From an uncultured Chloroflexota bacterium (GTDB lineage Bacteria; Chloroflexota; Anaerolineae; Anaerolineales; Villigracilaceae), in contig CAADGT010000213.1 of assembly GCA_900696595.1 (NCBI GenBank), positions 1 through 33,878 of the forward strand: a DNA stretch of 33,878 nt, read 5' to 3'. Below the pieces are notes generated by a model. The model made no database searches and had not been told where the DNA came from. It saw only the letters and a list, made by a program, of their open reading frames with translations. This document shows positions 1 through 6,778 of this stretch, one piece after another (positions within the stretch are counted from its first letter, which is position 1; every line of letters starts with the position of its first letter). A program made the position numbers and the translations under genes.

Positions 1-224
1 GGGATGTTTCGCCTTTCGGGTTTGATCCTGCGCCCGAGTCGCGCCTCTTTCCGCGCCCGGGCTTGGTCCTGTTTCGACGGGTTTTCCTTCGCTTTGATAT
101 TATCATCACTCCGGGGATGATTCAACCTGGGTCGCGGGCATAAAATGAAGTAACCGTATGCGCCGCAAAGGTCAATAGGGTAATACCATAAAAGACCCTG
201 CGTAACCTGCGGCGATTTTATCTT
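1..224. other. Left-edge stretch without a supported gene
   Basis: No convincing gene is visible. On the minus strand a very basic open frame begins at an ATG at 106 (MIISKRRKTRRNRTKPG...) and runs off the left edge; its only purine-rich stretch lies 2 nt before the ATG, too close for a normal ribosome binding site. It may be the first codons of a truncated Arg/Lys-rich protein or chance reading of GC-rich DNA. The rest of the stretch holds the hairpin listed separately. Confidence 0.3.
161..214. terminator. Imperfect three-part hairpin after the PII-like gene
   Basis: Three paired segments nest here: CGCCGCA (161-167) with TGCGGCG (208-214), GGT (170-172) with ACC (205-207), and AGGGT (177-181) with ACCCT (195-199), with small internal loops. 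It begins 10 bp past the stop of the minus-strand train, so it may end that transcript. On the plus strand it is followed by a T-rich stretch (215-238), so it could also stop transcripts from the left. Confidence 0.4.
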
Positions 225-590
225 TTATTTCTTTTTTGGTCCCGTTGTTTCGAGCCCATAAGCCCGCGTAATCGGTGTGACGATCATGACTCCGGTGTCT
301 GGATTCTTCAAATCGCCGACCAGTTTCTGGGTCGCATTGAGAATTCCATCGACCATGGCTTCGTCATTTGCCACGGTGAAGATGGTGCGGTTGAGGGTCT
401 GGGGCGCTTTATAAAAATCATCAAGGGACGGGATCAGGGGAATGTCGTCGCGAATGACCTGTTTTTGGCGCATTCTGCCCATGCCCGAACTGAAGAGCAC
501 GGTTGCGTCTTCCACACCGGCATTGTTCCAGGCCGCCAATAGTTCTTCCAACAGGTCGGGGTCGTGCAATACCAATGTAACGAGATACAT
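225..590 (-). CDS. PII-like (GlnB/CutA-type fold) small regulatory protein
   Basis: This 121-residue protein resembles the PII superfamily in layout. An N-terminal strand-helix-strand (MYLVTLVLHDPDLLEELL, then GVEDATVLFSSGMG) matches the PII pattern of strand, p-x-x-l-e-e helix, G-v-x-x-x-T-v and a Gly-rich turn. Later TIFTVANDEAMVDGIL and DTGVMIVTPITRAYGL match the second half, ending in the PII-like G-x-x-x-v-x-P-v-x-x-x-x-G-L. The T-loop signature of true GlnB, with its modified Tyr, is absent, so nucleotide binding is not shown. I chose the ATG at 590 rather than the one at 611 because GGAGGG stands 8 nt before it and it begins 1 bp after the antiporter stop. Its place as last gene after a CBS protein and an antiporter suggests, by inference, a role in sensing for ion transport. 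Family confidence is moderate. Confidence 0.6.
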   Translation of the reverse strand: MYLVTLVLHDPDLLEELLAAWNNAGVEDATVLFSSGMGRMRQKQVIRDDIPLIPSLDDFYKAPQTLNRTIFTVANDEAMVDGILNATQKLVGDLKNPDTGVMIVTPITRAYGLETTGPKKK

Positions 591-591
591 G

Positions 592-1836
592 CTAAGAGCC
601 CTCCGATTCATTCTGTTTTTCGATTTCTATTGCCGCCGCGCGGGCGGGGGCTTTTGCCTTGTCGCGCATGAACAACCAGCGCAGGATGGGCGGGGTGATG
701 AGCGTCGTCGCTACTATCATAACCACAATTGCCGAAAATTCATCATCCTGCATAAGCCCGTCCCGCATCCCGACACTGGCAACGATCAGACCAACCTCGC
801 CCCGCGAGATCATGCCTGCGCCAAGTTGAGCGGCTTCGTGGGTGGATAATCCGCCCAGTTTCGCGCCCCAGCCCGAGCCGATCCATTTACCGGCCACCGC
901 CACGATGATGATTGTCGTTGTCAACAATAAAGATTCGGCTTGAGACTCGCGCAAATCAATAGACAGTCCGATGCTCACAAAGAAAACCGGCACGAAAAGC
1001 CCGTACGCCAATGCGTGAATTCCCGACTCGATGCGTTCTTTTTCAGGCGTGCGCGCCAGCATCAGCCCGGCGAGAAATGCGCCGGTTATGGCTGCCATAC
1101 CGCCAAAGGCTTCGGAGGCGATGCCGTATGCCAGCATGGTGACGAGAGAGATCGTCAGCAAGCCTTGGCTGATGGGCAGATGTGAAACACGCCGGATGAC
1201 CCACGGTAATGCCCATAAACCGAACAGAACCGAAGCGAACAAAAACAAGATCATACGAACGAGAATAAGAACGATGTCGCTCGAACTGCCTGCTCCGCCT
1301 TGCAGGGCGAGAAAAACCGAGAGCAGAAGGATGACGAGGATGTCGTCGAATACCGCCGCGCCCAGCAGAGTCAAGCCCACGCGGCTTCGCAGAACTTTCA
1401 GTTCGATCAGAGTCTGGGCGGAAATGCTGACACTGGTGGCTCCCAGGGTCAGCCCAAGAAAGATCGCAGCGGGCTGATCGAAACCAAAGAGCAAACCTGT
1501 GCCCCATCCCAACAGGACGGGAACGACCACGCCCGTCAATCCTGCCAGCGCCGCCACGCGCATGTTCTGCCGCATTTCACCGACGTGAAGTTCCAGCCCG
1601 GCGAGGAACATCAGCAATAACACGCCAAGTTCGCCGAGTTTAGCGACGGTCTCTGCCAGTTCATGTTCGATAAATGGCAGGTCGAACAGGTTGATGATGG
1701 ACGGGCCTAACAGAATTCCCGCCAGCAATTCGCCCAACACCGCGGGTTGACCCAAACGAATGCTAATGTACCCTGCCATTTTGGCGGAGAGCAGGATGAT
1801 TGACAGTAAAAAGGCAAGTTGAAGAAATAGAGACAT
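592..1836 (-). CDS. CPA2-family cation:proton antiporter
   Basis: This 414-residue integral membrane protein is a Na+(K+)/H+ exchanger of the CPA2 (KefB/NapA) family. About twelve hydrophobic segments are visible. The early G-Q-P-A-V-L-G-E-L-L-A-G-I-L-L-G-P run (29-45) and A-V-F-D-D-I-L-V-I (161-169, Asp164-Asp165) are typical; the Asp pair is the expected ion-binding site in this family. TSVSISAQT near 134-142 corresponds to the unwound helix region. The protein ends after the transport domain, so it lacks the TrkA-N/RCK regulatory domain of KefB and KefC. Separate CBS and PII-like proteins encoded on either side may supply regulation, which is inference. The start lies 3 bp after the CBS stop; no clear Shine-Dalgarno is seen, but an extended -10 sits 17-25 nt upstream, so the gene may also be transcribed separately with a very short leader. 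Ion specificity cannot be told from sequence. Confidence 0.88.
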   Translation of the reverse strand: MSLFLQLAFLLSIILLSAKMAGYISIRLGQPAVLGELLAGILLGPSIINLFDLPFIEHELAETVAKLGELGVLLLMFLAGLELHVGEMRQNMRVAALAGLTGVVVPVLLGWGTGLLFGFDQPAAIFLGLTLGATSVSISAQTLIELKVLRSRVGLTLLGAAVFDDILVILLLSVFLALQGGAGSSSDIVLILVRMILFLFASVLFGLWALPWVIRRVSHLPISQGLLTISLVTMLAYGIASEAFGGMAAITGAFLAGLMLARTPEKERIESGIHALAYGLFVPVFFVSIGLSIDLRESQAESLLLTTTIIIVAVAGKWIGSGWGAKLGGLSTHEAAQLGAGMISRGEVGLIVASVGMRDGLMQDDEFSAIVVMIVATTLITPPILRWLFMRDKAKAPARAAAIEIEKQNESEGS

Positions 1837-1839
1837 GGT

Positions 1840-2190
1840 TCACAGTGAAATTTTTATACCATGAAGACCTGGGGCTAAGAATGATTTCCCGTCCTTCGAG
1901 ACGACGGAGATGGCGCGCAGGCTTTGTTGCAGCATCAGCGCGGGGGGGCCGGCATCCTCCACCGCGCCGAAGTCGTGGACGAAATCCACGTCCATGACGA
2001 AGTTGACGAAGTCGGGCATTTCCAGTTTGAGCAGGTCGCGGATGCCGATCACGCCGACGGGCTTGTCGTTCCTGTCCACGACGGGCAGCAAACCGATGTG
2101 CTTCTTGACGAACAGCGCCGCCGCCTCGCGGATGGTGGTGGACGCCGGAATCGAAACAACGTGTCGTTTCATGCAAGCGGCAATGTTCAT
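1840..2190 (-). CDS. CBS-domain protein, second CBS apparently truncated
   Basis: This 116-residue protein has one clear CBS motif at residues 1-55: a helix-strand start (MKRHVVSIPASTTIREAAAL), then HIGLLPVVDRNDKPVGVIGIRDLL. CBS domains normally work in pairs that bind adenosine nucleotides. Here the continuation (VDFVHDFGAVEDAG, LRAISVVSKDGKS) does not complete a second domain, and the protein ends in LHGIKISL. That tail is encoded by the same DNA that forms the extended -10 before the antiporter. It may work as a dimer of half modules or be a shortened version of a two-CBS protein. The ATG overlaps the stop of the glucosyltransferase gene by 4 bp (ATGA) and has GGAGG 7 nt upstream, so it is probably translationally coupled. 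A role in sensing energy or osmotic state for the antiporter is inference from position. Confidence 0.75.
   Translation of the reverse strand: MNIAACMKRHVVSIPASTTIREAAALFVKKHIGLLPVVDRNDKPVGVIGIRDLLKLEMPDFVNFVMDVDFVHDFGAVEDAGPPALMLQQSLRAISVVSKDGKSFLAPGLHGIKISL
1849..1865 (-). promoter_or_regulatory. Extended -10 promoter-like motif before the antiporter (copy 1 of a 17-bp repeat)
   Basis: Read on the minus strand, TTCATGGTATAAAAATT contains TGG-TATAAA, close to an extended -10 (TGnTATAAT), at 1861-1853. The same 17 bp occurs at 8518-8534. Predicted transcription would start about 10 nt before the antiporter ATG. The motif lies inside the 3' end of the CBS gene. Confidence 0.45.
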
Positions 2191-4016
2191 ACGGTTTCCT
2201 CCGTTTGGCGGGGTTGCCTTTGGTATCTTTTCGTATATTCTTCGATTTCGATCATGGGCGGGCGTTCGTGTTCGGCGATCCGCTCCACGTCCAGGAAGTA
2301 GCCTTTGTTATCGCGGCGGATCAATTTCATCGAGCGGTTGACGTCCTCCAGCACGGCGCGCCCGAAGCGTTTCTCCAGTTTGCGGATCACCGTCTGGATG
2401 ATGGCGAAGGACATCTTGCTCAACGCCTCCAGATGCTGGTTGTGATGAATGCGCTCCAGTAAATCCACCTGGGCGATGGACTGCAAGCCGAACTTTTCGT
2501 AGATGTCAATCAGCAAGCCCGTTTCCACGCCGTAACCGGAATAGAAAGTGACTTGTTCCAGGGCTTTGCGCCTGCCGCCGTATTCGCCGGAAAGCGGCTG
2601 AACCACGCCGGAGAGTTCGGGGTAAAACAGATTCAGCAACGGGCGCGCGGTCAACTCGGTGACGCGCCCGCCGCCCCCCGCCTGCATCTTTTGCCCCACG
2701 CGCAAGGGTCTGCGGTAAAAGCCCTTCGCCAATTGCACCTGTGGGTTGGCAAGCAGCGGACCGATGATGCCGTACACAAAACGCGGGTGGATGTTGACAA
2801 TATCCGTGTCTATCCAGACGACGATGTCGCCTTTGGTCACGAGCAGGCTCTTCCATAACGCTTCGCCCTTGCCGGGGCGCGGGTCCAGCTCCGGCAATAA
2901 CTGCTGGTGGATGTAAACCGGTATGCCTTCCTTCTTCGCGATCTCGCGCGTGCGGTCTGTGGAGTTCGAATCGATCAGGACGATCTCATCCAATAATGGG
3001 ACACGCCGCATCAATTCCTTTTTCATCACGCGGATGACCCTGCCCACCGTCTCTTCTTCGTTCAAAGCGGGCAGCGCCAAACTGATCGTCGCGCCCTGTT
3101 GCTTTTTCAACTCCACCAACTCGCGCAGGTTGCTGAACTCGTCTGCGTGAAAAGTGTTCTCCGCGAACCATTTATCCACCAGGATCGAGATCGCCTCAAA
3201 GCCCGCGCTCTCGTCGAACTTGATCTGCGGCTGGAGTCCTCCGCTCTTGACGGCAATGACCGGGCACGGCGCTTCATGCAGGATGCGGTCCGCCACGGGT
3301 CCAAGCGAAGCCGAACTTGTGACCGGTTGAACCGTGGCGCCGAGGATGATGACATCCGCCCTGCCCGCGTTTTGCAAAATGAGTTTCGCCGCATCGTCCG
3401 TGACCTCGAACTGTTTTTGGATTTCCGGTATTTGGTCCAGCACCCGTCCCAAGCCTTTGAAGGGCGCGTCGGTTCCAGCCTGCGGGTCGTCCGGTCGGCG
3501 GATGTGCAGGGCGGTGACTCCTCGCGGATGCAAACCCAGCCCCGCGCGCACCGCGAGTTCGGCGTGGGGTCCGCCTCGCACCGGGACGAGAATCCGTTTC
3601 GGTGTGCCGGAGATTTTTCCGCGCGCCAGAGCCACGTCGCAGGGCGGGTTGGCAAGCGCATCGCTCACAGCGACGCGCAAAGCCTTGAGGTGGGAATCAA
3701 ACTCAAGGCAGAGCAGATCCGGGTTTTCATCCCGCAACAAGTTGGAAAGCTCGTTCCACGGCTGGTGAGATACGATCACCTGGGTCTTGCTGACGATGCG
3801 TTTGTCTTTTCCATAGATTCGCAGAGTGCGGCGCAGCGAACGCGCCGCCGCCGCGCCCGTGCTGAGGGACTGCCCCTCCGGCACGACGACGACGCCGACG
3901 AGAATGATCTGCGCGTCGAAAAGGCGCGCAAGGTCGAGGGCGTGCAAGCCGGGCCCGTCGTGAATGAAAGGGACGAGGATGGTGTGGATGGGCGTGAAGC
4001 CGGGATGGCGTTGCAT
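2187..4016 (-). CDS. gpgS: Glucosyl-3-phosphoglycerate synthase (GT81) fused to tandem universal stress protein domains
   Basis: The 609-residue protein has two parts. Residues about 10-270 are two universal-stress-protein-like domains (HTILVPFIHDGPGLHALDLA; KRILVPVRGGPHAELAV); the second retains the USP nucleotide-loop pattern in GATVQPVTSSASLG. Residues about 295-600 are a GT-A glycosyltransferase with SLALPALNEEETV, the metal-binding D403-T-D405 (VWIDTDIV) and the GT81 signature GGRVTELTARPLLNL followed by VQPLSGEYGGRR and YSGYGVETGLLIDIY. This closely resembles mycobacterial GpgS, which joins a nucleotide-activated glucose to 3-phosphoglycerate, the first step to glucosylglycerate. I chose the ATG at 4016 because AAGGAG stands 6 nt before it; the ATG at 4031 overlaps the previous stop and contains that Shine-Dalgarno. 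The USP fusion is unusual compared with stand-alone GpgS. No GpgP-type phosphatase gene is visible nearby. A mannosyl-3-phosphoglycerate product is a possible alternative. Confidence 0.82.
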   Translation of the reverse strand: MQRHPGFTPIHTILVPFIHDGPGLHALDLARLFDAQIILVGVVVVPEGQSLSTGAAAARSLRRTLRIYGKDKRIVSKTQVIVSHQPWNELSNLLRDENPDLLCLEFDSHLKALRVAVSDALANPPCDVALARGKISGTPKRILVPVRGGPHAELAVRAGLGLHPRGVTALHIRRPDDPQAGTDAPFKGLGRVLDQIPEIQKQFEVTDDAAKLILQNAGRADVIILGATVQPVTSSASLGPVADRILHEAPCPVIAVKSGGLQPQIKFDESAGFEAISILVDKWFAENTFHADEFSNLRELVELKKQQGATISLALPALNEEETVGRVIRVMKKELMRRVPLLDEIVLIDSNSTDRTREIAKKEGIPVYIHQQLLPELDPRPGKGEALWKSLLVTKGDIVVWIDTDIVNIHPRFVYGIIGPLLANPQVQLAKGFYRRPLRVGQKMQAGGGGRVTELTARPLLNLFYPELSGVVQPLSGEYGGRRKALEQVTFYSGYGVETGLLIDIYEKFGLQSIAQVDLLERIHHNQHLEALSKMSFAIIQTVIRKLEKRFGRAVLEDVNRSMKLIRRDNKGYFLDVERIAEHERPPMIEIEEYTKRYQRQPRQTEETV

Positions 4017-4030
4017 GTCAATCTCCTTCA

Positions 4031-5257
4031 TTAAATTTGCGCTTGCAATAACGGCGCGATCTGCGCGCGGTAGATCGCCTCCCAGCGAAAGGATGTTCGC
4101 GCGCGCGCGGCAAACCGGGCGGGCGGGGAGGTCTTGAAATAATCCGCGATCATCTTCGAGACCGACGCGGGGTTTTCATCGGGCGAAAAATAATTGGCAT
4201 CGTCCAATCCCAATTTGCGCAAGGGCGGGATGTCGGCGCAAAAGGCGGGCAGGCGGCTGAACGCCGCTTCGATCAACGGGATGCCGAAGCCTTCCTCGCG
4301 GCTGGGGAGGAAGAGCGCGTCAGCGATGCGATAAAAATCGGCGATGACTTCGTCCGGCAGAAAACCGTCGCGCAGTTCCGCAAGGAAGCGCATGGAGTTT
4401 TCCAGCCCAAGTTGTTTGCGCAGGTCGAGAAGCGTCTTGAAATATTCGGCATTGTTCCCGTTGTGCGGTCCGAGCGGTCCCGTTACCACGAGCGCGGCTT
4501 GGGGAAATTCGCTTTTCAATTCAGCCAGGGCGCGCAATGCGAGTTCGATATTCTTGCGCGGCGTCACGCGGACAGGCAAAAGCAGAATGGGGGCGGCGTC
4601 GAGCAGGCGCGTCTTTTCGAGCAGAGATCGGGTCAATGGCTCGAACTTATGAAATTCGTTCAAATCCACGCCGTTGGGGACGACGCGAACAACGGCAGGG
4701 TCGAGGTTCATCAGGCTGGCAAGTTCGTCGCGGCGCCAATCCGAGACGACGACATGGGCGGTGTTGCCCCAGTCGGTTTTCAATAAATTCCAGGGGTAGC
4801 CGTCGCGCAGTTCGGGCAAATAGCGCGGGGTCGTCCATGCCAGGTCGTGATGCCACAGGATGAGGCGCGGCAGGTTTCCCGCAATATGCAATTGATGCAG
4901 GGCGGCTGTGAGCGCGAGGTTTTTGTTCAACGAGCAGACGTTGTGCGCGATAAGAAGATTGACATCCGAAAAAGTTTTTTGCAGTTCGCCCGCCAGTTCA
5001 TCGCGCAAGGTCTCGAAATGCCCGGCGACTTCTCCCCGCTTGAGTTCTTCGTTCATGGCGGTCACGCGTTCGTGGCGCGAATCCGCCAGCGGGATGCGCG
5101 TCAGCGGAATCTCGCCGCTCAGCGCTTCGCCGCGCGCCGCAATGAGCCGCACAGCATGTCCATCCGCGGACATAAGGCGGGCGTGATGTCCTATCACGCT
5201 TTCCACGCCGCCGACGATGGGAGGGACTGAGTAATGCAGTAAGGCGATATTCATCAT
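4031..5257 (-). CDS. GT4-family glycosyltransferase
   Basis: This 408-residue retaining glycosyltransferase has a GT-B fold. The N-terminal Rossmann half begins MMNIALLHYSVPPIVGGVE, with the typical G-G-V-E donor/acceptor loop. The C-terminal half contains VVPNGVDLNEF, PVRVTPRKNIELAL and SREEGFGIPLIEAAFS, the E-x7-E donor-sugar motif of GT4. The acceptor cannot be read from sequence. Two adjacent Met codons (5257, 5254) begin 11 bp after the stop of the upstream glycosyltransferase; longer readings to 5374 lie inside that gene and lack family similarity. Only a weak Shine-Dalgarno is visible, consistent with coupled translation. Next to gpgS, it may extend glucosylglycerate or make a related glycoside. 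Confidence 0.8.
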   Translation of the reverse strand: MMNIALLHYSVPPIVGGVESVIGHHARLMSADGHAVRLIAARGEALSGEIPLTRIPLADSRHERVTAMNEELKRGEVAGHFETLRDELAGELQKTFSDVNLLIAHNVCSLNKNLALTAALHQLHIAGNLPRLILWHHDLAWTTPRYLPELRDGYPWNLLKTDWGNTAHVVVSDWRRDELASLMNLDPAVVRVVPNGVDLNEFHKFEPLTRSLLEKTRLLDAAPILLLPVRVTPRKNIELALRALAELKSEFPQAALVVTGPLGPHNGNNAEYFKTLLDLRKQLGLENSMRFLAELRDGFLPDEVIADFYRIADALFLPSREEGFGIPLIEAAFSRLPAFCADIPPLRKLGLDDANYFSPDENPASVSKMIADYFKTSPPARFAARARTSFRWEAIYRAQIAPLLQAQI

Positions 5258-5268
5258 GATTGCGGCGC

Positions 5269-6612
5269 TCACAGCCTGTATCCCAGGCAATCCTCCAACA
5301 CGGATTGCAGGCGGCGCTCGAGGACGGTGAATGAAAAATACCGTTTCGCAAGAAGATAATTCTCCTCCGCCCATTCCTGCGCCTGCGCGGGGTTTTGCAG
5401 GACGCGCCGGGTCGCTTCGAGCGCGTCCGCGCTGATGTAGCCGTCGAACCAGATCGTGCGAAAGCCCTTGGGCTTGATGTCCACTTCGTAGCTCGAATAG
5501 TTGTTGACCAAAACCGGGCGGCGGTAATACACGGCTTCGAGGAAGGCGTTGCCAAAGCCTTCGATGCTGGAGGGGTAGGTGACCAGGTCGGCTTGCGGGA
5601 AGACATCGCCGAGCGTGTAGATCTTCTGCCCGTCGGGCGTCGAGCCGCGTTTATCCTGCACTTGATCGGACTCGAAGCGCACGGTTACATCCAGCAAGCG
5701 GGCGTACTCGCGGACTCGCTGTTCGTAGTCCGTGCCTTCGTCGCCGCTGGCGTGCGAGATGATGAGTTTGGCGGGCAGGTCGAGGCGGCGCATCAGTTCG
5801 ATGGCGTGTTCGATGCCCTTGCGCTGGATGACGCGCGTCGGTTGCAGGAAAAAATATTCGCCGTCGCGGATGTCGAAGTCCGCGCGAACCGTTTTGGCGT
5901 ATTCGTCGGGCGGCGGCGGGGGAGAGTCGAAGTCCATCACGTTGGGGATCACGCGCGACGCCAGTCCGTGACGGGAGGCGATCTGCTGCGCCTGGATGGA
6001 GTTGATGACGACATGCCGGATGGACGGCAGGGCGGGCGGAAACGCCGCGGCGAGGTAATCTCCCACGCAGTTGACCTGGAAGCGCTGGCGCTCCCAATGA
6101 AAGTCGTGATGATGCGCGATGGCGGGGTAGCCCGTCTCGGCGATGAACTCGGTGATGGCAAGCCCCAGCGGCAGGTTGAGCGGGATCGTGACCGCGTTTT
6201 CGATCACAAGGATTTCAAGATCGAAAACGCGCGCGTATTTATATAACTCCTCCTTGAAGTATTCCTTCAACTCGTTTACGCGGCGCGTCATCGCAGGCGG
6301 GCGGACGTAGATGGAGAAGAAGTCCTTGTGCAGATCCGTCATTTCGGGGCGCGCTTCGCGCGCCTCTTGCGTGACCGTCCAACTGCCGGAATAGGCTTGT
6401 TGATTGATCTTGTCAATTTCGGGATGACGATAGAACGCCTCCGGCACAACGCGCGAGATATCAGGGTCGCGGTCACATTCGCCCGCGAAGTAGAAACACC
6501 CATGTCCCATGCGGGCAAGCACATTCGCCCATTTTGCCGTTTCGAGCGAAACGCCGTCTGTGCCGGCGAAGCGGGTGGAGATAAAACCGATGTTGTGAGG
6601 GGAGGGAGTCAT
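5269..6612 (-). CDS. GT4-family glycosyltransferase, possibly mannosylglucosylglycerate synthase-like
   Basis: This 447-residue GT-B glycosyltransferase begins NIGFISTRFAGTDGVSLE, a GT4 start with the G-T-D-G-V-S-L loop. Further conserved parts are AIAHHHDFHWER, VIPNVMDFD, FLQPTRVIQRKGIEHAIEL and YPSSIEGFGNAFLEAV (E-x7-E motif). The N-terminus recalls, from memory, GT4 enzymes that add mannose to glucosylglycerate in Petrotoga-type mannosylglucosylglycerate synthesis; the position beside gpgS fits, but this is inference and should be tested. I chose the ATG at 6612 (weak AAGG upstream). An in-frame start at 6699 would add 29 residues encoded largely by the inverted-repeat element at 6631-6778 and is unlikely. 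The gene is followed by the second GT4 after 11 bp. Confidence 0.78.
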   Translation of the reverse strand: MTPSPHNIGFISTRFAGTDGVSLETAKWANVLARMGHGCFYFAGECDRDPDISRVVPEAFYRHPEIDKINQQAYSGSWTVTQEAREARPEMTDLHKDFFSIYVRPPAMTRRVNELKEYFKEELYKYARVFDLEILVIENAVTIPLNLPLGLAITEFIAETGYPAIAHHHDFHWERQRFQVNCVGDYLAAAFPPALPSIRHVVINSIQAQQIASRHGLASRVIPNVMDFDSPPPPPDEYAKTVRADFDIRDGEYFFLQPTRVIQRKGIEHAIELMRRLDLPAKLIISHASGDEGTDYEQRVREYARLLDVTVRFESDQVQDKRGSTPDGQKIYTLGDVFPQADLVTYPSSIEGFGNAFLEAVYYRRPVLVNNYSSYEVDIKPKGFRTIWFDGYISADALEATRRVLQNPAQAQEWAEENYLLAKRYFSFTVLERRLQSVLEDCLGYRL

Positions 6613-6630
6613 GAGATGCCTTGTGTGTTT

Positions 6631-6778
6631 CGTCATTGCGAGCCGCGTTCTTGTTCGCTTGCCTCGATGTACTTCGGGGTTGCGGCGAAGCAATCTCACA
6701 GGTAGTCTTGGAGATTACTCACCTGCCCTTGCGGGCGGCGCAAGGGTCGGGCGGAAAAGCGCCGCCCTCGCAATGACG
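6631..6778. repeat. 148-bp inverted-repeat (REP/MITE-like) element
   Basis: The ends are perfect 12-bp inverted repeats, CGTCATTGCGAG (6631-6642) and CTCGCAATGACG (6767-6778). Inside are further hairpins: AATCTC/GAGATT, CCCTTGC/GCAAGGG and GGGCGG/CCGCCC. The 'cattgcgag...gaagcaatctc' theme is a dispersed non-coding repeat I recall from several bacterial genomes. It has no transposase. It fills the gap between the phosphorylase and glycosyltransferase genes and reaches into the phosphorylase reading frame. I see only one copy in this window. Confidence 0.75.

Noticed and set aside
592..1836. Plus-strand frames opposite the antiporter
   Set aside because: They are low-complexity Arg-rich shadows of a clear transporter gene.
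1763..2176. Frameshift joining the CBS gene to another frame
   Set aside because: The alternative frame is Arg-rich shadow sequence and shows no remains of a second CBS domain.
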